DNA of 64,000 nt, taken from NCBI RefSeq assembly GCF_006757745.1, contig NZ_AP019740.1:372001-436000 (forward strand), in the 5' to 3' direction. A model generated the notes under the pieces. The model was not told the DNA's origin. It saw nothing but the letters and a program-made list of their open reading frames with translations, and did no database searches. Both the position numbers and the translations under genes were made by a program. Positions within the stretch are counted from its first letter, which is position 1. Each line of letters starts with the position of its first letter. This stretch comes from Acinetobacter radioresistens DSM 6976 = NBRC 102413 = CIP 103788. Lineage in GTDB: Bacteria; Pseudomonadota; Gammaproteobacteria; Pseudomonadales; Moraxellaceae. Shown here piece after piece: positions 1 through 8,470 of this stretch.

Positions 1-287
1 GTCCCTTCAGTAATTAGTTCACGGATGTTTGAAGTCTGGCGCGAGTCAGCTTTGAAATAGGAATTTGCAATTTCACGCATCGACAAGAAACCTTGACGAT
101 TTGCTCCATATTCAACAAAGACAGCTTCAAGAGAAGGTTCTACACGGGTCACATGACCTTTATAGATATTAGATTTCTTTTGTTCACGGGTACGATTTTC
201 GAGATCAAAATCGTATAGACGGTGACCAGTGACAAGTGCAACGCGTACTTCTTCAGCATGTGTTGCATTGATCAACATACGTTTCAT
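1..287 (-). CDS. rne: Ribonuclease E, N-terminal fragment (runs off window)
   Basis: The first 95 codons of RNase E, the endoribonuclease that drives mRNA turnover and rRNA/tRNA processing. Translation from the ATG at 287 begins [18 protein letters not shown], the typical RNase E/G start, and continues into the S1 RNA-binding domain ([18 protein letters not shown], then GFLS). The rest lies beyond position 1. It is divergent from rluC, the arrangement also seen in Pseudomonas. A small hairpin covers its likely ribosome binding site (see 289-299). RNase E rather than RNase G is inferred from the start sequence and the neighbourhood. Confidence 0.93.
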   Translation of the reverse strand, partial: MKRMLINATHAEEVRVALVTGHRLYDFDLENRTREQKKSNIYKGHVTRVEPSLEAVFVEYGANRQGFLSMREIANSYFKADSRQTSNIRELITEG

Positions 288-288
288 G

Positions 289-299
289 GGTGTAACACC
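289..299 (-). promoter_or_regulatory. Hairpin over the rne ribosome binding site
   Basis: Read on the minus strand, GGTGTTACACC lies one base before the rne ATG and can fold as GGTG-TTA-CACC. The only Shine-Dalgarno-like sequence (AGGTG, about 8 nt upstream of the ATG) lies in this stem, so translation initiation may be structure-limited. RNase E is known to autoregulate through its leader in enteric bacteria. That this hairpin takes part is inference. Confidence 0.45.
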
Positions 300-1030
300 T
301 AATAGTGATCCACACCAACTTGTCGCAATACCGTTTCTGCGAACATCGAACATGACGGGATCAATGCTCAGATCTCAAAAAACAGATTGTGGTCTGAGCT
401 TTTTTTACCGGCCTGCATAGGGCTGCGGTCTGATTCGCGTATTGATGTTGGCAATACTGCTTTAATCTTTTAAACGATCAAAGTTTCCTGTGCGTTTCAC
501 TGGCGGACAGGCGGTGCATTGGATGATAACTTTCACTGTCACAAAGCTTGAAGATCCCTTCTTTTTAAGAATCTTGATACGGAATAATCATCGTATCGGT
601 GCGTTATGTGCAGATCCAATGCATCACGCTTTAGCCTGAAGACGACATCAGGAGGCGACTTGTCTGATGTGTATCAGTTTACGTTTAAAAGCCAACTTGT
701 GCTGGCGACATATTTTTTTTAGACAAACTGATTTATGTGCACAGGCACAATTTAACGCAACAGTTTGTCAATTTACCGATATAATAAGCCTTCGGCGTCG
801 GCATATTCTTTTAGGACCTTTCCGAGCTTGGGGTGAAATGCAAATTCTGGTTATTATTCAAAAATATTGAAGATAACCTCATTTCGATCACTTACGGCGG
901 TATCCGTGCGCTGACTATATCAAACCTTGCATCATCTGCCTATGGGCTAAGCTTATGTTTCTTGTGAAACCACTAGCCTGAATGATCATTTTTTATTCAA
1001 ATTCAACAAATTTCGAGTCTTGGTAACTGT
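300..1030. promoter_or_regulatory. Long structured rne leader / rluC upstream region, no gene
   Basis: About 730 bases without a convincing gene lie between the divergent rne and rluC. The region is rich in paired segments: GACAAACTG (722-730) with CAGTTTGTC (761-769), enclosing GTGC-ACAG-GCAC (737-748); and a 10-bp pairing of TGCATTGGAT (about 515) with ATCCAATGCA (about 625). The short open frames at 229-420 and 667-870 have no Shine-Dalgarno and no recognisable protein. A long folded leader fits known RNase E autoregulation, but the transcript start cannot be placed from sequence alone. Confidence 0.5.
366..406 (+). terminator. Terminator-like hairpin in the rne leader
   Basis: GCTCAGA (366-372) pairs perfectly with TCTGAGC (393-399) and is followed by seven T (400-406). 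On the plus strand this is a weak rho-independent terminator facing rne antisense transcripts. On the minus strand the same bases form a leader hairpin of the rne mRNA. The 20-nt loop makes termination uncertain. Confidence 0.4.
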
Positions 1031-1969
1031 ATGAATTCTACACAACAATGGCAAAGTGTCACATGGTTTGAAGTGGATGAGCATCAAGCAGGTCAGCGGA
1101 TTGACAATTTTCTGTTTAGCCGGCTTAAAGGCGTACCCAAAAGCCGCATTTATCGGCTCATTCGTGAAGGCCAGGTGCGGGTCAATAAAAAGCGCATTAA
1201 AGCAGAAAGTAAGCTTGCAATTGGTGATCAGGTTCGTGTCGCTCCTATCCGTTTTGAGCCCAAAGATGAAACACCGGTACCTGTTTCTGACAAAGTCGCT
1301 CAAGGTCTGCTAAGCCGTGTGATTTATGAAGATGAAGGCCTGATGGTGGTCAATAAACCTTCAGGTATTGCAGTACATGGTGGTAGCGGTGTGGCGTATG
1401 GCCTGATCGAGGGTTTGCGTGCAGCGACGGGTAAAAAGTACCTGGAACTGGTTCACCGGATTGACCGCGATACATCAGGCCTGGTCATGATTTCAAAAAA
1501 ACGTAGTGTGTTAAAAACCCTACAGGACCTGTTACGTGAACATAAGATTAAAAAAACTTATGCGGCAATTGTGAAAGGGCAGGTCAGTCTGGATCAACAG
1601 CTCATTGATGCTCCTTTATACCGTTACGAACTGGCCAATGGCGAACGGCGTGTACGGGTTTCTAAAGAAGGGAAAGATTCTAAAACCCAATGGAACGTAG
1701 CAGAACGCTTTATGCACGCTACACTGGTTTATGCATCTCCGCTATCGGGTCGTACTCATCAGATTCGTGTGCATGGCTTGAGTATTGGACATCCATTGGT
1801 AGGTGATGATAAATACGGACATGAAACAGAATATAAAGGACCAAAACCACGTCGGCTCTGTCTGCATGCCATGCGTCTGGAAATTCCTGGCTATCCGACT
1901 ATTGAAGCGCCTTTGCCAGAGGATATGCAAAGTCTGGCTGCACAGCTTCGGGCGCAGAAGAAGGATTGA
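1031..1969 (+). CDS. rluC: 23S rRNA pseudouridine synthase RluC
   Basis: RluC isomerises three uridines (955, 2504 and 2580 in E. coli numbering) of 23S rRNA to pseudouridine. The 312-residue product (E. coli 319) has an N-terminal S4 RNA-binding domain (about residues 20-80: RIDNFLFSRL, KSRIYRLIREGQVRVN) and the RluA-family catalytic core with VHRIDRDTSG at 141-150, in which Asp145 is the catalytic aspartate. It is divergent from rne and followed by a HAD phosphatase, as in Pseudomonas. The ATG at 1031 puts the S4 domain at the expected distance from the N-terminus. Confidence 0.95.
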   Translation: MNSTQQWQSVTWFEVDEHQAGQRIDNFLFSRLKGVPKSRIYRLIREGQVRVNKKRIKAESKLAIGDQVRVAPIRFEPKDETPVPVSDKVAQGLLSRVIYEDEGLMVVNKPSGIAVHGGSGVAYGLIEGLRAATGKKYLELVHRIDRDTSGLVMISKKRSVLKTLQDLLREHKIKKTYAAIVKGQVSLDQQLIDAPLYRYELANGERRVRVSKEGKDSKTQWNVAERFMHATLVYASPLSGRTHQIRVHGLSIGHPLVGDDKYGHETEYKGPKPRRLCLHAMRLEIPGYPTIEAPLPEDMQSLAAQLRAQKKD

Positions 1970-2108
1970 AAAAATATTTTTCTGATACCCTAAAGCCCTT
2001 AAACTGAATGATGGGGGGAGCTGATCTCCTTCCAGGCAGGATTATTATAAGCTCTTGCGGGCACACTTTACCTGTACCGGATAACTGTTTTGGAACCTAG
2101 AGAATAAT

Positions 2109-2798
2109 ATGAAAAAACCTGTGGAACTCATCATTTTTGACTGGGATGGTACTTTGTTTGATTCAGTCGGACAGATTGTAGCAAGTTTACAATTTGCAGC
2201 ACGTCAGTACCAACAACCTTTAACCGACGAGGCTGCTAAAAGTATAATCGGACTGGGTCTGCCTGAAGTGGCGCAGTGCCTTTTCCCTGCAGTTCCAGAA
2301 TTACATCATGATATTTTACAGTGCTACTCTGAGCACTACGTGGCCCATTCCAAGACAGATGCCTGGTTTGAGGGTGTAGCTGAGATGCTGGACGGCCTGA
2401 AACAGCAGAATATTAAACTTGCAGTTGCGACTGGTAAAAGCCGTAAAGGGCTTGACCGGGTATTAGCTCAGACCATGAGTCAGGAACTGTTTAATATAAC
2501 CCGGGCGGCGAGTGAAACGCGTTCTAAGCCTAACCCCTTAATGTTGGCAGAAATACTAGAATATACCGGTGTTGATGCCGAACAGGCCATTATGGTGGGA
2601 GACACCTCTTATGATCTGGAAATGGCTAAAAATATAGCCATGCCACGGGTCGGAGTAGGTTATGGAGTACATAGCAGGGCAATCCTCGCACAGTTTGATC
2701 CTTTATTTATCGCAGATGATGTGAGTGCTCTAAACCGTTTCTTGCAGCAGTATATAGCTGATCAGCAAGCAGAACCTGTCATGGAGCTGGAAACCTAG
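2109..2798 (+). CDS. HAD-IA family hydrolase (phosphoglycolate phosphatase-like)
   Basis: A 229-residue haloacid dehalogenase-superfamily phosphatase. Motif I DWDGT is at residues 11-15 (nucleophile Asp11, acid/base Asp13). An alpha-helical cap follows. Motif II lies around VATGKS, the motif III lysine around SKPNP, and motif IV is GDTSYDLEMA. The family dephosphorylates small phosphometabolites; resemblance to Gph/PpaX-type enzymes is general and the substrate is unknown. It lies 139 nt after rluC, a pairing conserved in Pseudomonas, and may share its transcript because no clear terminator separates them. Confidence 0.88.
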   Translation: MKKPVELIIFDWDGTLFDSVGQIVASLQFAARQYQQPLTDEAAKSIIGLGLPEVAQCLFPAVPELHHDILQCYSEHYVAHSKTDAWFEGVAEMLDGLKQQNIKLAVATGKSRKGLDRVLAQTMSQELFNITRAASETRSKPNPLMLAEILEYTGVDAEQAIMVGDTSYDLEMAKNIAMPRVGVGYGVHSRAILAQFDPLFIADDVSALNRFLQQYIADQQAEPVMELET

Positions 2799-2885
2799 AC
2801 CGGCAGCATGAAAGTCTCGATTGCTTTTAACAGATATAGTTTGGCTATTGAGCCCAATGTATTTCGGTTTAATTACACATAAGCA

Positions 2886-2946
2886 CCTGGTCATTTAGTC
2901 AGACACTACATAGCACCTGACCAGGAATTTTTCTTATTCCTATAAT
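2886..2946 (+). promoter_or_regulatory. Candidate operator and promoter upstream of mhpD
   Basis: A perfect 8-bp inverted repeat, CCTGGTCA (2886-2893) and TGACCAGG (2918-2925), overlaps a candidate -35 element CTGACC (2917-2922). That is followed after 18 bp by a consensus -10 TATAAT (2941-2946). This suggests a repressor- or activator-controlled promoter for mhpDFE with a leader of about 250 nt. Because the second arm is followed by AATTTTTC, the repeat could instead be the terminator of the HAD gene. The rest of the 407-base spacer (2799-3205) shows no gene. Confidence 0.45.
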
Positions 2947-3205
2947 ATTTTTATGGTTATACCCATACACATTTTTTTAAAAGCAATAATAGTCTTTAAC
3001 TATAGCAATAAATAAAATAAGTATTGGCATTCATTGCTGCTTTTTCCCATTCTTAAACTGTCTATATATACCTGCTTTCTGGAAGGGTCCTATCCAGCCA
3101 CTGTGCTGACTGATCTGTTTTCTTCAGATTTATTTTTCCTTGATGTACAGACGAGCTTCCATTTGAAACGGTATTTGAACAATCTTTGCAGTTAAGGGAA
3201 CTTTG

Positions 3206-4003
3206 ATGTCAAATTCTGCTGTCGTTGAATCAGTGGCTTTAGCACTTTATCAGGCTGAAACTACTGTCCAGGCTATTGCCCCGATCCGTCTGGAACTGGG
3301 TGGTGAAAATGCTGATGTTGATATCGCATATGCGGTACAGGATGTGAATACTGAACGGGCACTTGTCCAAGGGCGCCGTCTGGTCGGTCGAAAGATTGGC
3401 CTGACCTCTAAGGTTGTGCAGGCTCAGCTTGGAGTTGATCAGCCAGATTTCGGGATGCTATTTGCCGATATGGCGTATGGCGATGCTGAACTGATTCCTG
3501 CCGGCAAACTAATTCAGCCAAAAGTAGAAGCAGAAATTGCATTGGTAATTAAAGAAGACTTAACCAAAGAAAAACATACCTATGCAGACATCATCAGTGC
3601 AACTGATTATGCATTGCCCGCGATTGAAGTGGTCGATAGCCGTATCGAAAACTGGAAAATCAGCCTGATTGATACCGTAGCAGATAACGCCTCTTCTGCT
3701 GCATTTGTACTGGGTTCTCAGCCAGTTAAATTAGAAAATCTTGATCTGGTGAACTGCAAGATGGTGATGACACGCGCTGAAGAAGTGGTGTCTCAAGGCA
3801 TTGGTAAAGCCTGCCTGGCTAATCCTTTAAATGCCGCAGTATGGCTGGCAGACGAGATGGTGCGCCGTGGTCGACCATTGTTAAAAGGTGACATTATTTT
3901 AACAGGTGCTTTAGGCCCGATGGTGGTAGCTCACCCAGGTGATGAATTCAAGGTTGAAATTGAAGGTTTCGGCTCTGTTACAGCCGCATTCGCTGCTGAA
4001 TAA
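3206..4003 (+). CDS. mhpD: 2-hydroxypenta-2,4-dienoate (2-keto-4-pentenoate) hydratase
   Basis: Adds water to 2-hydroxypenta-2,4-dienoate, giving 4-hydroxy-2-oxovalerate in the lower meta-cleavage pathway. The 265-residue protein carries the MhpD/DmpE/FAH-fold signatures VGRKIGLTSK, LGVDQPDFG, the acidic metal-binding EAEIALV, and DTVADNASS. GALGPMV near the C-terminus resembles E. coli MhpD more than the plasmid DmpE or the decarboxylase DmpH. ATG 3206 is preferred over the in-frame TTG at 3203 because AAGGGA (3194-3199) is better spaced for it. First gene of mhpD-mhpF-mhpE, the same order as in E. coli. Confidence 0.9.
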   Translation: MSNSAVVESVALALYQAETTVQAIAPIRLELGGENADVDIAYAVQDVNTERALVQGRRLVGRKIGLTSKVVQAQLGVDQPDFGMLFADMAYGDAELIPAGKLIQPKVEAEIALVIKEDLTKEKHTYADIISATDYALPAIEVVDSRIENWKISLIDTVADNASSAAFVLGSQPVKLENLDLVNCKMVMTRAEEVVSQGIGKACLANPLNAAVWLADEMVRRGRPLLKGDIILTGALGPMVVAHPGDEFKVEIEGFGSVTAAFAAE

Positions 4004-4027
4004 GCTAGATTTTGAGAGAGTACATTC

Positions 4028-4924
4028 ATGAAAAAGATTAAATGTGCAATGATTGGTCCTGGGAATATTGGTACTGATTTGCTTTATAAACTGCAACGCA
4101 GCGAATGGTTGGAGCCAGTCTGGATGGTGGGAATCGACCCAACCTCTGAAGGTCTGGCACGTGCAGCGAAAATGGGTCTAAAAACCACGGCTGAAGGTGT
4201 CGATGGTCTGTTTCCTCACATAATCGAAGATGACATCAAGATTGCATTTGATGCCACTTCTGCTTATGTCCATGCTGAAAACAGCCGCAAGCTAAATGAA
4301 CTTGGCGTACTAATGATTGACTTGACGCCTGCGGCGATTGGTCCGTTCTGTGTACCACCGGTCAACCTTGAGGCATTACTGGCTACAGGTGAGGTGCCAA
4401 ATATTAATATGGTGACATGCGGCGGTCAGGCAACGATTCCGATGGTGGCGGCAGTATCACGCGTTCAGCCTGTTGAATACGGTGAAATCATTGCCACTGT
4501 ATCGACCAAATCAGTTGGTCCGGGTACGCGTAAGAATATTGATGAGTTTACACGGACCACTGCGGGTGCAATCGAGAAGGTCGGCGGTGCAAAACAGGGT
4601 AAAGCTATCATTATTATTAATCCAGCCGAGCCACCTCTAATGATGCGTGACACAGTTCATTGTCTGGTTGAAGGCGAGCCGGATCAGGCTGCAATCACTG
4701 ATTCAGTGCATGCGATGATCAAGGAAGTTCAGAAATACGTACCCGGTTATAAACTGGTAAATGGTCCGGTATTTGATGGTAACCGCGTATCAATTTACTT
4801 AGAAGTAGAAGGTTTGGGTGACTTCCTGCCGAAATATGCAGGCAACCTGGATATTATGACTGCAGCAGCTGCACGTACAGCAGAAATGTTTGCAGAACAC
4901 GTGTTTAAGACTGTTGAAGCTTAA
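4028..4924 (+). CDS. mhpF: Acetaldehyde dehydrogenase (acylating)
   Basis: Oxidises acetaldehyde with CoA and NAD+ to acetyl-CoA, the last step of the meta-cleavage pathway. The 298 residues show an N-terminal Rossmann motif ([11 protein letters not shown], about residues 9-19), the catalytic cysteine Cys131 in TCGGQATIP, and [15 protein letters not shown]. MhpF/DmpF enzymes form a complex with the aldolase MhpE/DmpG so that toxic acetaldehyde is channelled; the aldolase starts 12 bp downstream. The gene lies 24 bp after mhpD behind GAGAG. Confidence 0.95.
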   Translation: MKKIKCAMIGPGNIGTDLLYKLQRSEWLEPVWMVGIDPTSEGLARAAKMGLKTTAEGVDGLFPHIIEDDIKIAFDATSAYVHAENSRKLNELGVLMIDLTPAAIGPFCVPPVNLEALLATGEVPNINMVTCGGQATIPMVAAVSRVQPVEYGEIIATVSTKSVGPGTRKNIDEFTRTTAGAIEKVGGAKQGKAIIIINPAEPPLMMRDTVHCLVEGEPDQAAITDSVHAMIKEVQKYVPGYKLVNGPVFDGNRVSIYLEVEGLGDFLPKYAGNLDIMTAAAARTAEMFAEHVFKTVEA

Positions 4925-4936
4925 AGGAATACCAAA

Positions 4937-5956
4937 ATGTCTAAGATTATTGTTCATGATATGACTTTACGTGATGGTATGCATCCGCAGCGCCATCAGA
5001 CTACTGTTGAACAAATGATTGCGATTTCAACAGCACTGGATGATGCTGGCGTACCTTTAATTGAAGTGACTCATGGTGACGGCCTGGGTGGTTCATCAGT
5101 GAACTATGGTTTTGCTGCCGCAACGGATGAAGAATATCTGTCTGCAGTTGTGCCACGGATGAAAAATGCAAAAATTTCTGCATTACTCCTGCCTGGTATT
5201 GGTACGGTTGACCATTTAAAAATGGCACATGAAATTGGTGTATCTACCATTCGTGTGGCGACTCACTGTACTGAAGCCGACTGCTCTGAACAGCACATTA
5301 CAGCTGCACGTAAGCTAGAGATGGATACTGTCGGTTTCCTGATGCTTGCGCACATGGCAACTCCAGCACAACTGCTTGAAGAAGCAAAAAAAATGGTGTC
5401 TTATGGTGCAAACTGTATCTATGTAACGGACTCTGCGGGCTATATGCTGCCACAAGATGTCACTGACCGTGTAGCATGTTTGCGTGATGCACTTGATTCA
5501 GGCATCGAACTCGGTTTTCATGGTCACCATAACCTGGGTATGGGGGTTGCCAATACTGTGGCTGCGGTTGAAGCAGGCGCTGTTCGTGTAGACTTGGCAT
5601 CTGCAGGTCTAGGTGCGGGTGCAGGTAATACACCACTTGAGCTATTTATTGCTGTTGCAAACCGTATGGGTATGGACACTGGTGTTGACCTGTTCAAAGT
5701 ACAGGATGTGGCCGAAGATTTAGTGATCCCAATGATGCACAACCCGATCCGAGCCGACCGTGATGCGGCAACTTTAGGTTATGCTGGTGTTTACTCTTCA
5801 TTCCTGTTGTTCGCTAAACGTGCTGAAGCGAAGTATGGTATTTCTGCGCGTGAAATCCTGATGGAACTTGGTCGCCGTGGTACCGTAGGCGGTCAGGAGG
5901 ATATGATTGAAGACTTGGCACTCACCATGTCAAAAGCCAAAACAGCAAGTGTTTAA
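4937..5956 (+). CDS. mhpE: 4-hydroxy-2-oxovalerate aldolase
   Basis: Splits 4-hydroxy-2-oxovalerate into pyruvate and acetaldehyde. The 339-residue product has the DRE-TIM metallolyase start [10 protein letters not shown] (about residues 7-16), a conserved HGDGLGG, and the metal-binding [11 protein letters not shown]. The C-terminal communication domain is the one that contacts the acylating dehydrogenase in DmpG/MhpE. It ends the mhpDFE unit and is followed by a strong terminator. Length and motifs match the family throughout. Confidence 0.95.
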   Translation: MSKIIVHDMTLRDGMHPQRHQTTVEQMIAISTALDDAGVPLIEVTHGDGLGGSSVNYGFAAATDEEYLSAVVPRMKNAKISALLLPGIGTVDHLKMAHEIGVSTIRVATHCTEADCSEQHITAARKLEMDTVGFLMLAHMATPAQLLEEAKKMVSYGANCIYVTDSAGYMLPQDVTDRVACLRDALDSGIELGFHGHHNLGMGVANTVAAVEAGAVRVDLASAGLGAGAGNTPLELFIAVANRMGMDTGVDLFKVQDVAEDLVIPMMHNPIRADRDAATLGYAGVYSSFLLFAKRAEAKYGISAREILMELGRRGTVGGQEDMIEDLALTMSKAKTASV

Positions 5957-5975
5957 GCTTTAAAATAATCAGTTT

Positions 5976-6003
5976 AAAAAGCGTCCAGTTCGGACGCTTT
6001 TTT
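5976..6003 (+). terminator. Rho-independent terminator after mhpE
   Basis: AAAAAGCGTCC (5976-5986), loop AGTTC, then GGACGCTTTTTT (5992-6003). The perfect GC-rich stem with a T tract ends the mhpDFE transcript and separates it from the secreted-protein gene. Confidence 0.88.
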
Positions 6004-6059
6004 ATTTAAAGCAATATCATATACACTGCTTCAATATATTCAATAAAACCAAAACAAGT

Positions 6060-6518
6060 ATGAAGAAACTTCTGATTATATTTTTGCTGCTAAATTCCAG
6101 TATTATTTTCGCAAAAGTCCCGCAGTTCTCTGATTATCCTGCTCCAGTGTTTAAGGGTAAAAATGCGGCGATGCAACTGAATGAAAATACAAAAAATTAT
6201 AGAACCCGTTTTGGCTATCTGAAAAATGAAAAGCCAAATTTTGCCGGACATTATGTTATTGACTTTTTTGGCTGCGGGACCAGCTGTATTATTGGAATTG
6301 CATTTAATGTGAGAAATGGTGCTACCCAGTTTTTACCTTCTGGTGCATTGACCGCATGTTATAAAGAAGCGAGCTTCACCGATTATGAAATCTATTACCG
6401 GGCGAATAGCCGTCTCTTTATTACTTCTGGCGGTTATGATAATGAGGAAGGCTGCTCTACCAAATACTTTATAGAGCAGAACGGCCAGTTTAAGCTCATT
6501 AAAACTCAGCCTTTTTGA
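6060..6518 (+). CDS. Secreted protein of unknown function
   Basis: A 152-residue protein that I do not recognise by function. Residues 1-18 (MKKLLIIFLLL...IIFA) form a clear Sec signal peptide with cleavage after Ala18, so it is probably periplasmic. The mature part has four cysteines (CGTSC, TACY, EGCS), compatible with two disulfides, and aromatic-rich strands (NFAGHYVIDFFGCG, FITSGGYDNEEG). It sits alone between the mhpE terminator and the porin gene, inside the catabolic island. No strong Shine-Dalgarno precedes the ATG. Nothing links it to aromatic catabolism except position. Confidence 0.7.
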   Translation: MKKLLIIFLLLNSSIIFAKVPQFSDYPAPVFKGKNAAMQLNENTKNYRTRFGYLKNEKPNFAGHYVIDFFGCGTSCIIGIAFNVRNGATQFLPSGALTACYKEASFTDYEIYYRANSRLFITSGGYDNEEGCSTKYFIEQNGQFKLIKTQPF

Positions 6519-6905
6519 CTTAAAGCTAACGGGTCTATACAAAATCTGAGAACTGAAATATAGAAAATATCGTTCAGATTAAAGTTATTTCTTATAAGTA
6601 TAATTTAGACATATTAAATCTGAATAAAATACTTAAACTTAAAAACACTTATAAAAATTATAATTTGAGAAAAATATCTGATTCTTCTGGGCAATATGCC
6701 AGTTAGTCAGGTTTTAAATCATATCTTAATATTTATCCAGAAAAATGGCTTATTGCTAAAAGCTCTTAAAGAATAATAAAAGATCATTATACTCTGTCTA
6801 AAAAATACTTTTTAATCAGAATCTTCATACTGTAGTCTGATTTTTTATCAGATTATTGTTCAGCATGATAGCGCCATTGCTTTACTTGATCAATGGATTT
6901 GAGCC
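6519..6905 (+). promoter_or_regulatory. AT-rich porin upstream region with alternating repeats
   Basis: 387 bases with no gene. Near the porin start, AATCAGA (6814-6820), TCTGATT (6836-6842) and ATCAGATT (6847-6854) alternate in orientation and form two overlapping dyads, including TCTGAT-N5-ATCAGA. This suggests a regulator site. A possible -10 TATACT is at 6788-6793, with only a poor -35 upstream. No terminator for the 6060-6518 gene is evident. Confidence 0.35.
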
Positions 6906-8198
6906 ATGCATTCCCACAACTTATGGATAGCACTTTTTGCTGCGGTAACAACCTCAGGAACTTCTATTACTCATGCAGATTTTACTGATAACAGTCAAGT
7001 TCAGCTAAAGCTGCGTAATTTTTATCTGGACCGCCAGATTAGCCAGCCTGATCTGAACAAGCCACAAGATTTTGGCAGCTGGTCACAGGGAATCACGCTG
7101 GACGCAAAATCAGGTTATTTGGAGTTAGGGAAAGCTCAGGTCGGCATAGACCTGCTGGCGCAATATGCATTGCGTCTGAGTAATGACCGTGGAGATAATG
7201 ATTATATCATGCCTTATGATTATGCTAGCAAAAAGCAGGCCCGCGATAATTTCAAGCTAGGTATCACTCTTAAAGCCAAAGTTAGTAACACCGAATTGCG
7301 GATCGGAGAGATCCTGCCCATGACGCCAGTAGTCTACTTTGACCCTTCACGGCAACTGTTGACCACTTATCAGGGCATATGGCTTGAATCTAAAGATCTT
7401 GATAAAACCAAGATAACATTCGGTTATCTGGATGGTATTAATGCACGATATGAAAATCAGTTGCATGATTTTAAATTGTGGCCAAATGAACTGAATACAG
7501 AAAAAAACCAGATCAAAGCGGGAGACAGTCATGGCATGATCATAGCTGGGGTGGATTACCAGCTTAGCCCCGAGCTTGGGCTCAGTTATTTCTACGGAGA
7601 CGTCACTGAAATCTATCGTCAGCATTATATTGGCGTCATGTATAACAAAAAACTAGACCAGCACAACCAGCTGGCGACCCATGTCCGCTATTTTGACAAT
7701 CAGGAATCAGGAGAAGCACTATATGGCCAGATTGATAGTCAGGCTCTGTCATTAAAAGCTGCCTGGACTCATGGTTCGCATACATTAGATGCCGGTTATC
7801 AGCAAATGTTTGGTGAGCATGGTAGTCATGCTCCATTTTTTCCAACCTTGTCGGGTTGGGTCCCACAACCCTACTTGGCCAACTGGTCAGTGGCGAGTTT
7901 TATCCGTAAAGATGAAAAATCATGGAGTCTAGGATACAGCTATGATTTCAAAGAAGCTGGTGTACCCGGATTAACTGCAACAGTTCGCCACTATGAAGGC
8001 TGGAATATAGATAATGGCAACGGGACCCGGGGTAAAGAAGATGAGAATAATCTCATTATAGGTTATACAGTACCGGAAGGCAGGCTGAAGGGCTTAGGAC
8101 TGCAATGGATGTATATTGATGTGAACTATGAGCAGATTCCAGGATTTATGGATCTGGAAGAACATCGTATAGCGACAACCTATACTTATAAGTTTTAG
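6906..8198 (+). CDS. OprD-family outer-membrane porin
   Basis: A 430-residue outer-membrane protein. It has a signal peptide (about residues 1-24, ending THA-DF) and the OprD/Occ pattern: early VQLKLRNFYLDR, alternating beta-strand segments, TPVVYFDPSRQLLTTYQGIW near residue 140, and a C-terminal aromatic strand ending YTYKF. OprD-family channels take up carboxylates and aromatic acids. Lying between mhpDFE and mhpC, it is the likely entry route for phenylpropanoid substrates, although that substrate is inferred. Terminators on both sides suggest its own transcript. Confidence 0.88.
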   Translation: MHSHNLWIALFAAVTTSGTSITHADFTDNSQVQLKLRNFYLDRQISQPDLNKPQDFGSWSQGITLDAKSGYLELGKAQVGIDLLAQYALRLSNDRGDNDYIMPYDYASKKQARDNFKLGITLKAKVSNTELRIGEILPMTPVVYFDPSRQLLTTYQGIWLESKDLDKTKITFGYLDGINARYENQLHDFKLWPNELNTEKNQIKAGDSHGMIIAGVDYQLSPELGLSYFYGDVTEIYRQHYIGVMYNKKLDQHNQLATHVRYFDNQESGEALYGQIDSQALSLKAAWTHGSHTLDAGYQQMFGEHGSHAPFFPTLSGWVPQPYLANWSVASFIRKDEKSWSLGYSYDFKEAGVPGLTATVRHYEGWNIDNGNGTRGKEDENNLIIGYTVPEGRLKGLGLQWMYIDVNYEQIPGFMDLEEHRIATTYTYKF

Positions 8199-8214
8199 CC
8201 ACAGAGACTTGCTA

Positions 8215-8246
8215 GAGGATGACTTGAAACAGGCCATCCTCTTTTT
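8215..8246 (+). terminator. Terminator after the porin gene
   Basis: GAGGATG (8215-8221) pairs with CATCCTC (8235-8241) and is followed by TTTTT. The perfect 7-bp stem lies 17 nt after the porin stop codon. Confidence 0.82.
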
Positions 8247-8470
8247 GTTTACGCTATAATGAAAATACAGAATCTTTAAATAAATAATGAAATTAATTTT
8301 ATAAAAAACAAAAGTTTAAATTATCGTTTTTTTGTCATTTGTCATCGTTATTAAGTATCAGTCGGACTTTGCCGAACATGTAATATGAATAGGTAAAATC
8401 ATCAAATTGAATCTTTTGACCTGTTTTATGAATGAAGCAAAAACAGGTTAAGGCTGTACGAGGAGTAAGT

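Noticed and set aside
229..870. Open frames at 229-420 and 667-870 in the rne/rluC spacer.
   Set aside because: The first overlaps the rne start on the other strand, neither has a ribosome site, and the protein sequences look random. The region is better read as a structured leader.
3203..3205. TTG at 3203 as the mhpD start.
   Set aside because: The ATG directly after it is better spaced from AAGGGA and gives the normal N-terminus.
6746..6757. TGGC-TTA-TTGCT before the porin as a sigma-54 promoter.
   Set aside because: The GG and GC elements are too close together (six bases rather than ten).
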